DNA of 64,000 nt from an uncultured Flavobacteriaceae bacterium (GCA_938029725.1 CALHGE010000005.1:182334-246333); one strand, 5' to 3'; counted from the first letter of the stretch, positions 9,022 through 19,660 are shown. The notes: generated by a model not told the origin, from the letters alone. Program-made: numbers and translations.

Positions 9022-9684
9022 TTAAACCTTACGACCATCCAATAGCGATACTATTCTTGAGCCATACGCTGCATTCTTTTCTGAATGGGTTACTTGAATG
9101 ATCGTTACGCCTTCTTGGTTCAGTTTTTTAAAAAGCTCCATTATCTCTTCGCTCTGTTGAGAATTCAAATTACCGGTAGGTTCATCTGCTAATATAAGTT
9201 TTGGGTTTGAAATAAGCGCACGAGCCACGCCCACTAATTGTTGTTGGCCGCCACTCAATTGCGCCGGAAAGAGATCTTTCTTGCCTACAATATTGAAGCG
9301 ATCAAGCATATCGGCTACCATGGCTTTTCTTTCTGAACCTTTGTACTTTTTGTATAATAAAGGCATTTCAAGATTTTCTTTTACAGTAAGATCATCAAGC
9401 AGGTGATACGACTGAAATACAAAACCGATGTATTCTTTATACAAGTTTGCGCGATGCTTTTCCTTTAAAGTATGCACTGATTCATGTAAAAAGTCATATT
9501 CTCCTTCGTCAAAATCATCAAGCATACCAATGACGTTTAACAAAGTAGATTTACCAGAACCCGATGGCCCCATTATGGAAATAAACTCTCCTTCGTGAAC
9601 TTCAAGATTAATGTCTTTCAATAAGAAGATTCGCTGACCTCCCGAATTGACCCATTTGAAAATATTATTTAGTTGTAGCAGCAT
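9022..9684 (-). CDS. ABC transporter ATPase, LolD/MacB type
   Basis: A 220-residue ATPase that would power an FtsX-type permease. It shows Walker [10 protein letters not shown] (39-47), Q-loop near 91, signature LSGGQ (143-147), Walker B LILADE, and H-loop VTHS. After the signature the usual QRVAIARAL reads [10 protein letters not shown], an uncommon variant. The gene follows the 794-residue permease on the same strand with a 9-base gap, so these two form their own operon, separate from the second ATPase at 22098. All catalytic residues are present. Confidence 0.9.
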   Translation of the reverse strand: MLLQLNNIFKWVNSGGQRIFLLKDINLEVHEGEFISIMGPSGSGKSTLLNVIGMLDDFDEGEYDFLHESVHTLKEKHRANLYKEYIGFVFQSYHLLDDLTVKENLEMPLLYKKYKGSERKAMVADMLDRFNIVGKKDLFPAQLSGGQQQLVGVARALISNPKLILADEPTGNLNSQQSEEIMELFKKLNQEGVTIIQVTHSEKNAAYGSRIVSLLDGRKV

Positions 9685-9693
9685 CTCTTCTAT

Positions 9694-12078
9694 TTATTCG
9701 GTTCTTAAACTTTTTACAGGGTTGGCTGAAGCTGATTTTACTGCTTGAATTCCTAAGGTAACTGAGGTTATCAATACCGCAACTAAACCGCCAAGAGCGA
9801 GCATCCACCATTGAATATTGATACTATAAGCAAAACTACCTAACCAAGCGTTCATTAGATACCATGCGAGAGGAAATGCCAAGAGCGCTCCAATACCCAC
9901 TAAAATAATATAGTCTTTGGACAGCAACACTACAATTTTGAATACACCGGCACCCAATACTTTGCGTATTCCAATCTCCTTGATTCGTCGTTTAGCCATA
10001 AAAGAAATTAGCCCGAACATTCCTAAGCACGAAATGAATATGGTCAATAGTGCGACTACATTTATCGTTTTCAACATTCCATCTATCAATCGATATTGCC
10101 CACTTACCTTATCGCTCAAATAAGTTTGTTCGTAGTTTCTGCGAGAATCAAGTTGTGCGAACTTTAACCTAATACCATTCGCTATCGTTTCTTCTTGACC
10201 TTCTTCAATTCGTAACGACAAGTAGCGGTGACTACCCAAGTTTTTTTTATCGCGGTAAAAATGTACCAAAGGTTCAACGGCATTCTGTAAATCTTGGTAA
10301 TGAAAATCTTCCATGACCCCTACAACTGAATAACCAGCGTCGGAATCGTTTTTATATTTTAATCGTTTTCCTTCTATAGAATTCCAACCCAAGGCCTGCA
10401 TCGCCGTTTGATTTATAATCACTCGCCGTTCTTCTGTATTATCTTGAATACCATCAAAATCTCTTCCCATTGCTATAGGAATTTCTAGTGTTTTTAAGTA
10501 CCCGTCATCGGTATATGACCTACGCATACGCACATCTCTATCGGTGTTCGGCTCATAAAAAGTGGTATAATTAAAACGGTAGTCAGAAGGAATTGCCTCA
10601 CTAGTCGAAATACTTTGAACATAAGGGTTGGCCTCAAGTTCGTTCAATAGTACCTCAAAATTTAATTCAGCTGATTCGATATCCTTATACTCCAAATCAA
10701 TGGCGCCTACGATGATATTTTCTTTTTTAAAACCGAGGTCTGCATTTTTCATAAACCCAATCTGGCTGTTCAAAATAATAGCGATGCAGATAAAAAGTAT
10801 TGCTATCGTAAATTGCAGAATGATAAAAAAATTACGAATAAAAAAATTACGCTTTGCATCATCAAGTTTTCCTTTGATTCCTGTTGAAATGGGCAGCGAA
10901 ACAAACCGTAAGGTGGGAAGTATACCCACTACCAAAGTCACCAATAAACCTAAACCGATTGCATAGAGAATAACGGGATAGTCATTCTCTAAACTAAAAC
11001 TGATTTTACCAAAATCAGCTCCGAAAATATCGTTCATCTTTGGTAATAAAAACCCTAGAAAAAGCCCTCCTGAAATCAAGACAGATAGCAATACCAGAAT
11101 ACCGTTTTCAATACAAAACTGTATAACAACGCTATTTTTACTACCTCCTAAAATTTTTCGTACTGCGATGTCTTTTGTTCTTCGAAACATCGTTGAGGTA
11201 TTTAAATTAAGTAAGTTCACTAACACGATAAGTAAAACAAAAAATGAGGTCGCTATGTTTCCTCCAATAATCGTTCTAACAACGGGTATGGAATCCATCC
11301 TACTTTCAGTGTAAGGCATAGCCTTTAGCTTGGCAATAACTGAAGGGTCAGCATAGTTGTTCTGTACTAACTGATTGACATGATTTTCTAACTGTGCGAT
11401 ATCTGTACCCGGTCTAACTCTTAAATAGCTTGGCGAAAAACTGTTAGACCAATTTGATTGAGACAAAAAATTTGGATTGTCTTTCAAAACTTCGTTGGAC
11501 AAAACCACGCCCAAACGAAAGGATGAATATGGACTAATAGGCTCAAAAACACCAGTTACTGTAAGGTTCAATGAATCAGCTCCAATTAGGGTTTCTCCGA
11601 CCGGATTGGTATCTCCAAAAATCTTTTGACTCACCCGGTTCGTCAAGATAATGGAGTATTTGTTTTTCAAGGCCGTCCTGGTATCACCGTATTTTAATGG
11701 TAAAGAGAATACTTCGAAAAATTCAGGGTCTACATAATCGGTTCGTTCCTGTAATTCTTTGTCTCCGCGCTCAAGCCAAATATTACCCCAGCCGTGTAAA
11801 TGTGTGCCGGCGATGACTTGAGGTGAAGTCTCTACTATTTTATCCATCATGGGGTATGGATTTTCTCTGTAACTATCACCACCTGTGGTTATGGTCTTAA
11901 AATAGTAGATATTTTCTTGATCTGCTACATTCGTATCCGCTGTATAATATGCATACACTGAAAACATCAATGTCAATACACTTCCAATTCCTATGCTCAA
12001 TCCGAGAATATTTAGCACAGACAACAATCTGTTTTTCCAGAGATTTCGGAAAGAAAGTTTTAAGTGGTTTTTTAGCAT
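9694..12078 (-). CDS. FtsX-type ABC permease, MacB-like (array member 1)
   Basis: A 794-residue permease built of two similar halves, each with a periplasmic MacB core domain followed by an FtsX domain. Membrane helices are visible near 17-45, 275-345, 370-440 and 665-785; the large loops at 46-270 and 445-660 face the periplasm. The FtsX-family motif GIRKVLGA occurs in the second half and an imperfect AVRKILGG in the first. It ends in NPVKSLRTE, shared by most array members. It is the most divergent of the five and is separated from the other four by a 247-base gap holding its own palindromic operator and sigma-54-like element, and is followed directly by its own ATPase. The role, inferred from family, is MacB-like mechanotransmission for efflux or lipoprotein/peptide export. 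Confidence 0.88.
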   Translation of the reverse strand: MLKNHLKLSFRNLWKNRLLSVLNILGLSIGIGSVLTLMFSVYAYYTADTNVADQENIYYFKTITTGGDSYRENPYPMMDKIVETSPQVIAGTHLHGWGNIWLERGDKELQERTDYVDPEFFEVFSLPLKYGDTRTALKNKYSIILTNRVSQKIFGDTNPVGETLIGADSLNLTVTGVFEPISPYSSFRLGVVLSNEVLKDNPNFLSQSNWSNSFSPSYLRVRPGTDIAQLENHVNQLVQNNYADPSVIAKLKAMPYTESRMDSIPVVRTIIGGNIATSFFVLLIVLVNLLNLNTSTMFRRTKDIAVRKILGGSKNSVVIQFCIENGILVLLSVLISGGLFLGFLLPKMNDIFGADFGKISFSLENDYPVILYAIGLGLLVTLVVGILPTLRFVSLPISTGIKGKLDDAKRNFFIRNFFIILQFTIAILFICIAIILNSQIGFMKNADLGFKKENIIVGAIDLEYKDIESAELNFEVLLNELEANPYVQSISTSEAIPSDYRFNYTTFYEPNTDRDVRMRRSYTDDGYLKTLEIPIAMGRDFDGIQDNTEERRVIINQTAMQALGWNSIEGKRLKYKNDSDAGYSVVGVMEDFHYQDLQNAVEPLVHFYRDKKNLGSHRYLSLRIEEGQEETIANGIRLKFAQLDSRRNYEQTYLSDKVSGQYRLIDGMLKTINVVALLTIFISCLGMFGLISFMAKRRIKEIGIRKVLGAGVFKIVVLLSKDYIILVGIGALLAFPLAWYLMNAWLGSFAYSINIQWWMLALGGLVAVLITSVTLGIQAVKSASANPVKSLRTE

Positions 12079-12161
12079 GATTAATTGTCTTTAAGCTTTA
12101 GCGCCGGATATGAACAAACCTGAAAATAATAGAAACAGACCAAAGGCATGTAATTCTCAAA

Positions 12162-12177
12162 CCCAATTTCATGCCAT
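12162..12177 (-). promoter_or_regulatory. Possible sigma-54-like promoter for the array-member-1 operon
   Basis: On the minus strand TGGCAT resembles a sigma-54 -24 box (consensus TGGCAC). The -12 region reads TTGGG instead of TTGC, so it is weak. The support is positional: its GG lies 73.5 bases from the centre of the palindrome at 12239-12257, nearly the same as the 74.5 bases in front of tolC. Confidence 0.3.
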
Positions 12178-12238
12178 TTATTTAAGGCGCTGATATTTAG
12201 GTTTTTATAATTAAAATCATAAAATTCGCCATGTACTA

Positions 12239-12257
12239 CTGTAAAATACTTTTACAG
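12239..12257. promoter_or_regulatory. Palindromic operator CTGTAAAA-TAC-TTTTACAG, copy 2
   Basis: A perfect 8-base inverted repeat with a 3-base centre, 160 bases upstream of the array-member-1 start codon. The inner TGTAAAA-N3-TTTTACA is identical to the palindrome at 25579-25595 upstream of tolC. Two copies in front of two operons of the same locus, each at the same distance from a TGGCAY element, fit an upstream activating site for the adjacent sigma-54-type response regulator. Confidence 0.6.
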
Positions 12258-12325
12258 AAAACGTCCATTATTTGTACACTACTTTTCTCAAATTTTAACT
12301 AAAATCACCATTGCCTTTAAACTAT

Positions 12326-14761
12326 TTATTCGGCTCTCAAACTTTTTACGGGGTTAACAATAGCGGCCTTAATACTCTGATAGCTCACTGTTAGTATTGA
12401 AATCACAATCGCCAATACAGCTGCAAGTACAAAAACCCATATACCTATTTCAATATGGTATGAAAAATCTTCGAGCCATTTATTCATCGCAAACCAGCCT
12501 AAGGGCAGTGAAACAAGAATAGCAATACCTACAAGTTTTAGAAAATCTATTGAAAGTCTATATGATATCTGACTTATACTTGCTCCCAGCACCTTTCTAA
12601 TACCTATCTCTTTGGTGCGCTTTTCAGCGTTAAATGCAGCCAGCCCAAAAAGACCTAAACATGCAATTAATATAGATAACCCAGTAAAGATGAAAAATAT
12701 GCTACCTAATCGTTTTTCAGATTGATAGGTATCATTAAATGAATCTTCCATAAAGTAGTAATCAAATGGCTGACCCGGCGCTACTGTATTCCAAATGTCC
12801 TCAATACCTGTCAAGGCATTTGAAAAATTACCAGATTCTAGTTTAACGGCGAGAGCATATGCCCTGTCACTCAGATGAAGACTTAAAGATTTTATCTCTG
12901 CTCTAAAGGGCGAAAAATGAAAATCTTTTACAACCCCAATAATGGTATAAAAGGTCGGGTTTTCATCACTCAAATCTGGCGTATAGCGCTTTCCGATTGC
13001 TTCCAAAGCTGAAATTCCTATCACCGACACAGCAGACTCATTCACTATAATACTGGTAGAATCATTCTTGAAATTGCGATCGAAATCTCTTCCTGCAATA
13101 ATCTCAAAACCCATGGTAGCTACATAATCATAATCAACTCCCCAGCGTTGCATGCTTAGCGCATTTTCTTGGTCAGTAAGTCCTTCTTCAGGAGCAAAAG
13201 TGGAATCAGACCTTGATGAAGGTGTTGGAAAAAAACTACTCAAAGTAGCGTTTTTAACGTAGCTCAATTTTTTGACTTCTTCCTTAAAAGAGTCAGCTTG
13301 ATTGCCAAGAGAAAATGCATCATTAACTATCAAAACTTGGTCTTTTGAAAAACCAAGGTCTTTATTCTGAATATAGTCTAATTGTTGATATACCACCAAG
13401 GTGCTTATAATTAAGAAAACTGAAATAGCGAATTGAAAAATAACCAAAGCATTTCGAACTTTACCCCCACCAATACTGCTGCTACCCCCACCTTTTAAAA
13501 CCTTTACAGGAGCGAAATTTGACATAAAAAAGGCCGGATAGCTTCCTGAAAATAGTCCGAGTAAAATAGCTGCTCCAACTAAAATTAACCAGAAAAAAGA
13601 ATTCGCATATGGCATGGAAATGTTTTTATCTGCCAAATCATTAAATAAAGGAAGAAGTACAATCGTCAAAATAATAGCCAATAGCATTGAAGCGAATGAA
13701 ACTATGCCTGATTCAATCAAAAATTGTCTAATAAGCTCACCTTTATTCGAACCCAAGGTTTTTCTAATACCAACTTCCTTAGCTCTTTTTAAGGAATGTG
13801 CTGTAGAAAGGTTCATAAAATTAACACATGCCAAAACCAAAAGAAATATGGCAATAAATGAAAGAATGTATATGCTTTGAACATCATTATTTGCGCTTAT
13901 TTCAGCTACCCTATCAGACTTAAGATGTATGTCAGTCAAAGGCATTGTACTATATGTCAAATAATTACCTGCAGCCTTAAATTGTTTTTCGGTAATTCCT
14001 GGCATAAACTGCTGAACACCCGGAATAACATATTTACTTAAAAAACCTCTTAATGGTTCTTGGATGTCTTCTATATTGGCCGATGGTATTAGCTTGATAT
14101 AGGTTTGGTAATTATTACTTCCCCAATTTACAAGACGTGAATCTTCGTAACCAGACATTGCCATGAAAACGGTATGCTCTCTTAAAAATGAATTTTCAGG
14201 AAAATCATCGATTATACCAGTTACGGTATACGCGTCATCATTATCTAAAATTAGGGTTTGACCAACTGCCTCATTGGTTTCAAAATGTTTTGCCGCAGCT
14301 GTTTTGGTTAAAATCAAAGTATTTGGTGATTTTAGTGCCGTTTTAATATCACCAGATACTAACTCTAGCCCGAACATTTTAAAAAAAGTAGAATCTACAA
14401 ACGTTGTTCCCAATTCTTTTATGTTCGCCTCCGTGCCAGTTTTACGAAGCAACAAACTTCCTTGCGTTCTGAATCGCATAGCTAATTCCACCTCAGAGAA
14501 ATCATTCTGAACGGATTCAGCCATAGGTGCTGGGGTTACTGCAAACTTTCGGGCATCTCCTCCAAATTTAATATCTGCATGAACCCGATGTATACGATCG
14601 GCATCGGCAAACATCTTGTCATAGCTTAATTCATCATAAATGTATAATGAAATCAATAATCCTCCAGCGATTCCAATAGCTAATCCAAAGATGTTTAAAA
14701 AGGTAAAAAAAGGTTGCTTCTTTAGACTTCTCCAGGCAATTTTTAGATGATTTTTAAACAT
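12326..14761 (-). CDS. FtsX-type ABC permease, MacB-like (array member 2)
   Basis: An 811-residue two-half permease, the longest of the five. Helix 1 lies near 19-41, the first FtsX block near 285-390, a central helix near 430-450, and the last block near 690-800. Both FtsX blocks carry the family motif (GIRKTLGS and GIRKVLGA). The N-terminal KNHLKIAWRSL and C-terminal NPVKSLRAE match its neighbours. It is the last gene of the tolC-led operon, 27 bases after array member 3. Loop sequences differ clearly from the other members, suggesting different partners or substrates rather than simple dosage. Confidence 0.88.
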   Translation of the reverse strand: MFKNHLKIAWRSLKKQPFFTFLNIFGLAIGIAGGLLISLYIYDELSYDKMFADADRIHRVHADIKFGGDARKFAVTPAPMAESVQNDFSEVELAMRFRTQGSLLLRKTGTEANIKELGTTFVDSTFFKMFGLELVSGDIKTALKSPNTLILTKTAAAKHFETNEAVGQTLILDNDDAYTVTGIIDDFPENSFLREHTVFMAMSGYEDSRLVNWGSNNYQTYIKLIPSANIEDIQEPLRGFLSKYVIPGVQQFMPGITEKQFKAAGNYLTYSTMPLTDIHLKSDRVAEISANNDVQSIYILSFIAIFLLVLACVNFMNLSTAHSLKRAKEVGIRKTLGSNKGELIRQFLIESGIVSFASMLLAIILTIVLLPLFNDLADKNISMPYANSFFWLILVGAAILLGLFSGSYPAFFMSNFAPVKVLKGGGSSSIGGGKVRNALVIFQFAISVFLIISTLVVYQQLDYIQNKDLGFSKDQVLIVNDAFSLGNQADSFKEEVKKLSYVKNATLSSFFPTPSSRSDSTFAPEEGLTDQENALSMQRWGVDYDYVATMGFEIIAGRDFDRNFKNDSTSIIVNESAVSVIGISALEAIGKRYTPDLSDENPTFYTIIGVVKDFHFSPFRAEIKSLSLHLSDRAYALAVKLESGNFSNALTGIEDIWNTVAPGQPFDYYFMEDSFNDTYQSEKRLGSIFFIFTGLSILIACLGLFGLAAFNAEKRTKEIGIRKVLGASISQISYRLSIDFLKLVGIAILVSLPLGWFAMNKWLEDFSYHIEIGIWVFVLAAVLAIVISILTVSYQSIKAAIVNPVKSLRAE

Positions 14762-14788
14762 AATTGATGATTTTTAAATCGATGATTT
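14762..14788 (-). repeat. Iterated GATGATTTTT leader repeat before array member 2
   Basis: The short gap between array members 3 and 2 consists of two copies of GATGATTTTT (written on the plus strand). It is related to the TGATTGATGATTT repeats in front of the other permease genes. Confidence 0.55.
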
Positions 14789-17188
14789 TTATTCTGTTCT
14801 CAGACTTTTTACGGGATTAGCTTTAGCAGCTTTAATAGCTTGGAAGCTTACCGTCAAAACAGTAACGCCCATGGCTCCAACAACAGCCAAAACAAAAATC
14901 CACCATTCAAGTACTACTCGATATGGATAATCTTGCAACCAACCATTCATGATATAATAAGAAATAGGAATCGCTATAAAACAAGAAATAATAACCAGTT
15001 TCAAAAAGTCTTTAGAAAGCATATTCCACACATTAAATACCGTAGCACCCAACACTTTTCGTACCCCAATTTCTTTAGTTCGCTGTTCGGCAACAAAAGA
15101 TGTTAAACCAAATAACCCAAGGCAGCTTATTAAAATGGCTAATGCGGTAAAAATGCCTGATAAAGTTCCAATGCGCTCTTCGGATGCAAATTTTTGACCA
15201 TACTCGTCATCCACAAAATCATATTGAAAGGGAATTGCAGGAAAGTGTTCTTTAAAAACTCCTTCTACAACTGCTATATTCTCACTAGCGCTTTTTTCTG
15301 GGTTTAGTCTTAAATTGTAATAGCTTCCGTTTCCACTGCTATCATATACATATACACCTTGTTTTATGGGTTCATAAGGTGATTGGGTGATCATATCTTG
15401 AACTACACCAATTATCTTAAGCGGAGGGTTAGGGTCTTCCTCGGCGCTATCTTTTAGCAAAACACCTATGGGGTTTGTGAGCCCCAAGTATTTTTTGGCG
15501 GTTTCATTGATAAGTACTCCCGAAGAATCTGAGGCAAATTCTCTAGAGAAATCTCGCCCTTCAACAATTTTCAAATTTAAAGATTTCGCATATTCCGGAG
15601 AAACTTCGGTCCAAGCTAAATCTTCTTGAAAACCTTCAGGTTTTCCCTCCCAATCAAAACCATTTCGATTAGACCACACTTGCGTCGTGGGGCTGCTAGA
15701 GCTAGACATTTCAACTACCGCTCCAGAACCCAAAAATTCAGCCCGCATCAGCTCATATTTACCTGAAAAATCTTGACTCATAGTTGGCACTTGAATCAAG
15801 CCTTCCTTGTCGTAACCAACAGATCTATTTTTGGCAAAATTGATTTGTTGCATTACAATCACGGTTCCTATTATAAATGCTACGGATACCGTAAACTGAA
15901 CTACAACTAAAATTTTTCTAGGTAAGCCTGCATACTTCCCCACTTTAAAAGTTCCTTTTAGAACATCAACAGGTTTGAATGAGGACAAGTACAATGCAGG
16001 GTAACTGCCTGCTAACAGGGCCGTAAATAAAATAAATAGGAGTGAAACTAGCCAGAAGACTGCATTTTTCCACGGAAAAGAAATCTCCTTTAGGGCTAAT
16101 TCGTTAAACCCGTTTATAGCGAACAAAACAATCAAAATAGCAAAAAAATATGCACATAAAACTACAAGGAAAGATTCACTCAAAAACTGATAAATCAACT
16201 GGCCTCTTTGAGAACCAATAGATTTTCGAATACCCACTTCTTTACCTCTTTTCTCAGATCTCGCGGTACTCAAATTCATAAAATTTATACAAGCTAGAAG
16301 TAGTACAAAAGCTCCTATAATACCAAATAACCAAACATACTTTATACGACCTCCAACTTGTTTTCCATTTTCAAAATTACTCCGCAAATACCAGTCTTTC
16401 ATCGGGAAAAGAAAAAGCTGTGGATTAAACTCGGCATTATCTTCGTCTATCTCAAGTTTAACGTTTCTAATGGCACTCGTCACTTTTTCAATACTGGTAT
16501 GCGCTGCAATTTGCACAAACATCTGAAAAGAGTTGTTTCCCCAACTATCTTCTGCATTTTGAATCCACTCGCTTGTAGTGATATAATGTTCCCATGGAAT
16601 GATGAATTCAGTAGTATTAAAACTAGTATTAAAAGGTATATTTTCATACACTGCCGTCACCATAAGGTTATATTCGCTATTGACTTCAACTACCTTACCA
16701 ATGGGCTCTTCTTCACCAAAAAGAATTTTGGATACAGCGGCTGAAAGCATGATAGAATTCACTTCACGAAGCCCATCTTTTTGACCCTTTAGAATCTTAA
16801 GATCAAGCATTTCAGGTGCGGGTTTTTGCATATAATTTCCCGATTTAGAAATACTTACCTCTTTGTATTTTAAATAGAGGCTATTATTCCATGAGGACAT
16901 GACGATATGTTTGAAATTGTCCGCGTAACCATCTCTAAATGCTTTTTCCAAAGGTCTTGGAATTGCAGGGCCTGTGCTTATTTCTCCATTAAAGGTTTGT
17001 GATTGGAATACTTGGGCGATGCTATGCTTGTCTTTGAAATAATCATTTTGAGAAAGCTCATCTTGCACCCAAAGGCCAATGATAACAGTTACGGCCATTC
17101 CTAAGGCAAGCCCTCCAACATTTATGATGGTATAGCCTTTATTTTTAACTAGATTTCTCCAAGCGATTTTTAGATAGTTTCTGAACAT
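14789..17188 (-). CDS. FtsX-type ABC permease, MacB-like (array member 3)
   Basis: A 799-residue two-half permease. The N-terminus NYLKIAWRNLVKNKGY leads into helix 1 near 20-42; the first FtsX block with GIRKSIGS is near 290-400; the second with GVRKVLGA is near 680-790; it ends NPVKSLRTE. It lies 44 bases downstream of array member 4, and that gap is filled by three copies of a 13-base repeat. Role inferred from family and locus: membrane part of a tripartite pump fed by the ATPase at 22098 and docking to the adaptor and TolC. Confidence 0.88.
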   Translation of the reverse strand: MFRNYLKIAWRNLVKNKGYTIINVGGLALGMAVTVIIGLWVQDELSQNDYFKDKHSIAQVFQSQTFNGEISTGPAIPRPLEKAFRDGYADNFKHIVMSSWNNSLYLKYKEVSISKSGNYMQKPAPEMLDLKILKGQKDGLREVNSIMLSAAVSKILFGEEEPIGKVVEVNSEYNLMVTAVYENIPFNTSFNTTEFIIPWEHYITTSEWIQNAEDSWGNNSFQMFVQIAAHTSIEKVTSAIRNVKLEIDEDNAEFNPQLFLFPMKDWYLRSNFENGKQVGGRIKYVWLFGIIGAFVLLLACINFMNLSTARSEKRGKEVGIRKSIGSQRGQLIYQFLSESFLVVLCAYFFAILIVLFAINGFNELALKEISFPWKNAVFWLVSLLFILFTALLAGSYPALYLSSFKPVDVLKGTFKVGKYAGLPRKILVVVQFTVSVAFIIGTVIVMQQINFAKNRSVGYDKEGLIQVPTMSQDFSGKYELMRAEFLGSGAVVEMSSSSSPTTQVWSNRNGFDWEGKPEGFQEDLAWTEVSPEYAKSLNLKIVEGRDFSREFASDSSGVLINETAKKYLGLTNPIGVLLKDSAEEDPNPPLKIIGVVQDMITQSPYEPIKQGVYVYDSSGNGSYYNLRLNPEKSASENIAVVEGVFKEHFPAIPFQYDFVDDEYGQKFASEERIGTLSGIFTALAILISCLGLFGLTSFVAEQRTKEIGVRKVLGATVFNVWNMLSKDFLKLVIISCFIAIPISYYIMNGWLQDYPYRVVLEWWIFVLAVVGAMGVTVLTVSFQAIKAAKANPVKSLRTE

Positions 17189-17228
17189 GATTTTGATTGA
17201 TGATTTTGATTGATGATTTTAATTGATG
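17189..17228 (-). repeat. Three tandem TGATTGATGATTT leader repeats before array member 3
   Basis: Directly upstream of the start codon the plus strand reads GATTTTGATTGATGATTT and continues with the same unit to 17228. On the coding strand the unit is ATCATCAATCAAA. The same unit precedes array member 5 and, partly, members 2 and 4 and the ATPase at 22098. Confidence 0.7.
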
Positions 17229-17232
17229 CTAC

Positions 17233-19632
17233 TTATTCATCTCGTAAAGCCTTAACAGGGTTCATGGTTGCGGCCCTAAAACTCTTCCAACCAATGGTAG
17301 CAAATGCTATCAATAGGGTGACTAAGGCTGCTAAGCCAAATAGCCCCAAATGCATTTCTATTCGATAGGCAAAACTTTCGAGCCAATTTTTCATTAGATA
17401 ATAACCTATAGGGAAAGCGATAAAGAATGATATGAAAACCAATTTTAAAAAATCTTTGGACAGCATGGTAATAATCTCAAGCACTGATGAACCTAAAACC
17501 TTTCGGATGCCTATTTCCTTAAACCGCTGTTCGGCTGTAAAAGTCACTAAACCAAATAGCCCTAAACAGGCCACAAAAATGGTCAAGAGTGCAAATAGAT
17601 TGAGTAGGTTTCCCATTTTATGTTCGGCTAAATGAGTTTGTCGATACGATTCATCTAACAAGGTGTAAGCGAAAGTTTCGTCTGTATTGAAACCGTTCCA
17701 AAGGATAGTGGCATCGGCAATCAATCCAGACATATCAGCAGATTTTGCCTTGACGATGAGCCCTCCAAAAGGTCTATAAAATAAAAATAATGGATCGATA
17801 GTCTGATGTAACGATTTGAAATGAAAGTCTTTTACTACCCCTACTACGGTATGGTCTCCACCACCGTCGGTTACTATTTCACCTAGGGCATTAGCACCAA
17901 AACCTAAAACTTTAGCTGCCGTTTGATTAATGATAACATTGGTGGAATCGGCACCAAACTCCTTTGAAAAATTTCGGCCCGATGTCAGTACCATACCCAT
18001 AGTTGGTATGTAGTTTTCATCGATGTTAAATACAGGCATGCGCCTGCTAAACTCACCATCAATATAGACTTGCGACATATAATTATCAGTACTTCCTGCA
18101 GGAATAGAGGCAGAATTCGTTATCGATGCGACTTTAGGGTTCTTTAAAAGTTCATTTTTAAAAGTATCTCGATTGTTTCCTAATAGGTTTGCATCGCGCA
18201 GCACTAATAATTGGTCTCTCTCATAGCCAATATCTTTATTTTGAATATACTGCATTTGCTGATTGACGGTCAAGGTTGCCAATATCAACCCCGCAGAAAT
18301 AACAAATTGAAAAATAACCAGACCACTGCGAACTCCCCTATTATTGTTTCCTCCTAAATACTTATTTTTCAATGCCCCAATAGGATTGAAAGATGACAAA
18401 AAGAAAGCCGGATAACCGCCCGCTAAAAGACTTATTAATAGCGTTAGAAACAACAACAATATCAAAACAGTTGGTTGCAACAGAAAATCGAGTTGTAGTT
18501 CTTTTCCAGACATTCTATTGTAGAACGGCAGTGATATGAATACTAAAATCGCAGCAAATATCATTGCCATTAGGCTTGCAATAAAGGATTCTGATAAAAA
18601 TTGATAGCGCAATTGGCTTTTGTTAGACCCCAAGACTTTGCGAATACCCACCTCTTTAGCCCTTTTTGTAGCTGTAGCGGTAGAGATGTTCATGAAATTA
18701 ATACATGCAATCAGCAACATAAAAATAGCTATTGCACTAAAAATATAGACATACTTTATGTCGCCACCCTGTTCTAATTGGCTATGAGAAGAATTATCGG
18801 AATATAAATGGATATCGGTCAATGGAAAAATTCGAAAACCTAATTCATTTTCCTTAGTAAAATCATCAAACGAAACACCCATAGTTTCTTGCATCATGGG
18901 GCCCATATATTTTTCAGGAAGCTGAGACAACTTTGATTCTAAATCTTTATAATTACTTCCTTTTTTTAATACCAAATAGGTGAAAAAATTACCACCGAAC
19001 CATGATGTGCTTTTCGCTTCATCAAGCCCTTCAAGCGAGGCAAAAATATCAAAATGAAAATGTGAATTTTGAGGTACTTCTTCGATAACACCTGTTACTC
19101 TAAACGGCTGTTCTTGTCCTTCTAAGTAGAATACTTTACCAATAGCATTCTCTTCGCCAAAGAATTTTTCTGCCTTAGATTTAGTAATTACTGCGGTATT
19201 CGGCTCTTGAAGTGAATATTTAGAATCACCGTCAATAACCGGAAGTGTAAAAACATTAAAAAAATTAGCATCTACAAAAGCAAATCTGTTTTTCCGGTAC
19301 GACTGATTGTCAATTATAATCTTGGTTGTTCCTATATTTTTGATACGGGTAGCATCTAAAACTTCAGGAAATTCTTGAATTAAGGTCTCGCCAACTGGTG
19401 CCATTATAGCGCCCTCCTTTATTTCTTCTCCATTTATTTTTGCTCTAAAAACTACATTGACAATATCATCGGCCTTTTCGTTGTATTGGTCATAACTAAG
19501 TTCATCAACCACGAAAAGCATAATGATTAAACAGGACGCTATACCTAAGGCGAGCCCTAAAATGTTAATGGAGGATATCACTTTGTTCTTTATGAGGTTC
19601 CGCCAAGCGATTTTTAGATTATTTTTAAACAT
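17233..19632 (-). CDS. FtsX-type ABC permease, MacB-like (array member 4)
   Basis: A 799-residue two-half permease with N-terminal NNLKIAWRNLIKNK and FtsX motifs GIRKVLGS in both halves. It ends NPVKALRDE, the one member that departs from the SLR[TA]E tail. The first periplasmic domain spans about 45-285 and the second about 455-665. It follows array member 5 with a 28-base gap. Its first 60 bases and leader are close to those of array member 5 (shared TTATGAGGTTCCGCCAAGC on the plus strand), pointing to recent duplication or gene conversion at this end. Confidence 0.88.
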   Translation of the reverse strand: MFKNNLKIAWRNLIKNKVISSINILGLALGIASCLIIMLFVVDELSYDQYNEKADDIVNVVFRAKINGEEIKEGAIMAPVGETLIQEFPEVLDATRIKNIGTTKIIIDNQSYRKNRFAFVDANFFNVFTLPVIDGDSKYSLQEPNTAVITKSKAEKFFGEENAIGKVFYLEGQEQPFRVTGVIEEVPQNSHFHFDIFASLEGLDEAKSTSWFGGNFFTYLVLKKGSNYKDLESKLSQLPEKYMGPMMQETMGVSFDDFTKENELGFRIFPLTDIHLYSDNSSHSQLEQGGDIKYVYIFSAIAIFMLLIACINFMNISTATATKRAKEVGIRKVLGSNKSQLRYQFLSESFIASLMAMIFAAILVFISLPFYNRMSGKELQLDFLLQPTVLILLLFLTLLISLLAGGYPAFFLSSFNPIGALKNKYLGGNNNRGVRSGLVIFQFVISAGLILATLTVNQQMQYIQNKDIGYERDQLLVLRDANLLGNNRDTFKNELLKNPKVASITNSASIPAGSTDNYMSQVYIDGEFSRRMPVFNIDENYIPTMGMVLTSGRNFSKEFGADSTNVIINQTAAKVLGFGANALGEIVTDGGGDHTVVGVVKDFHFKSLHQTIDPLFLFYRPFGGLIVKAKSADMSGLIADATILWNGFNTDETFAYTLLDESYRQTHLAEHKMGNLLNLFALLTIFVACLGLFGLVTFTAEQRFKEIGIRKVLGSSVLEIITMLSKDFLKLVFISFFIAFPIGYYLMKNWLESFAYRIEMHLGLFGLAALVTLLIAFATIGWKSFRAATMNPVKALRDE

Positions 19633-19660
19633 GATTTTGATTGATTTTACTTCAATTATC

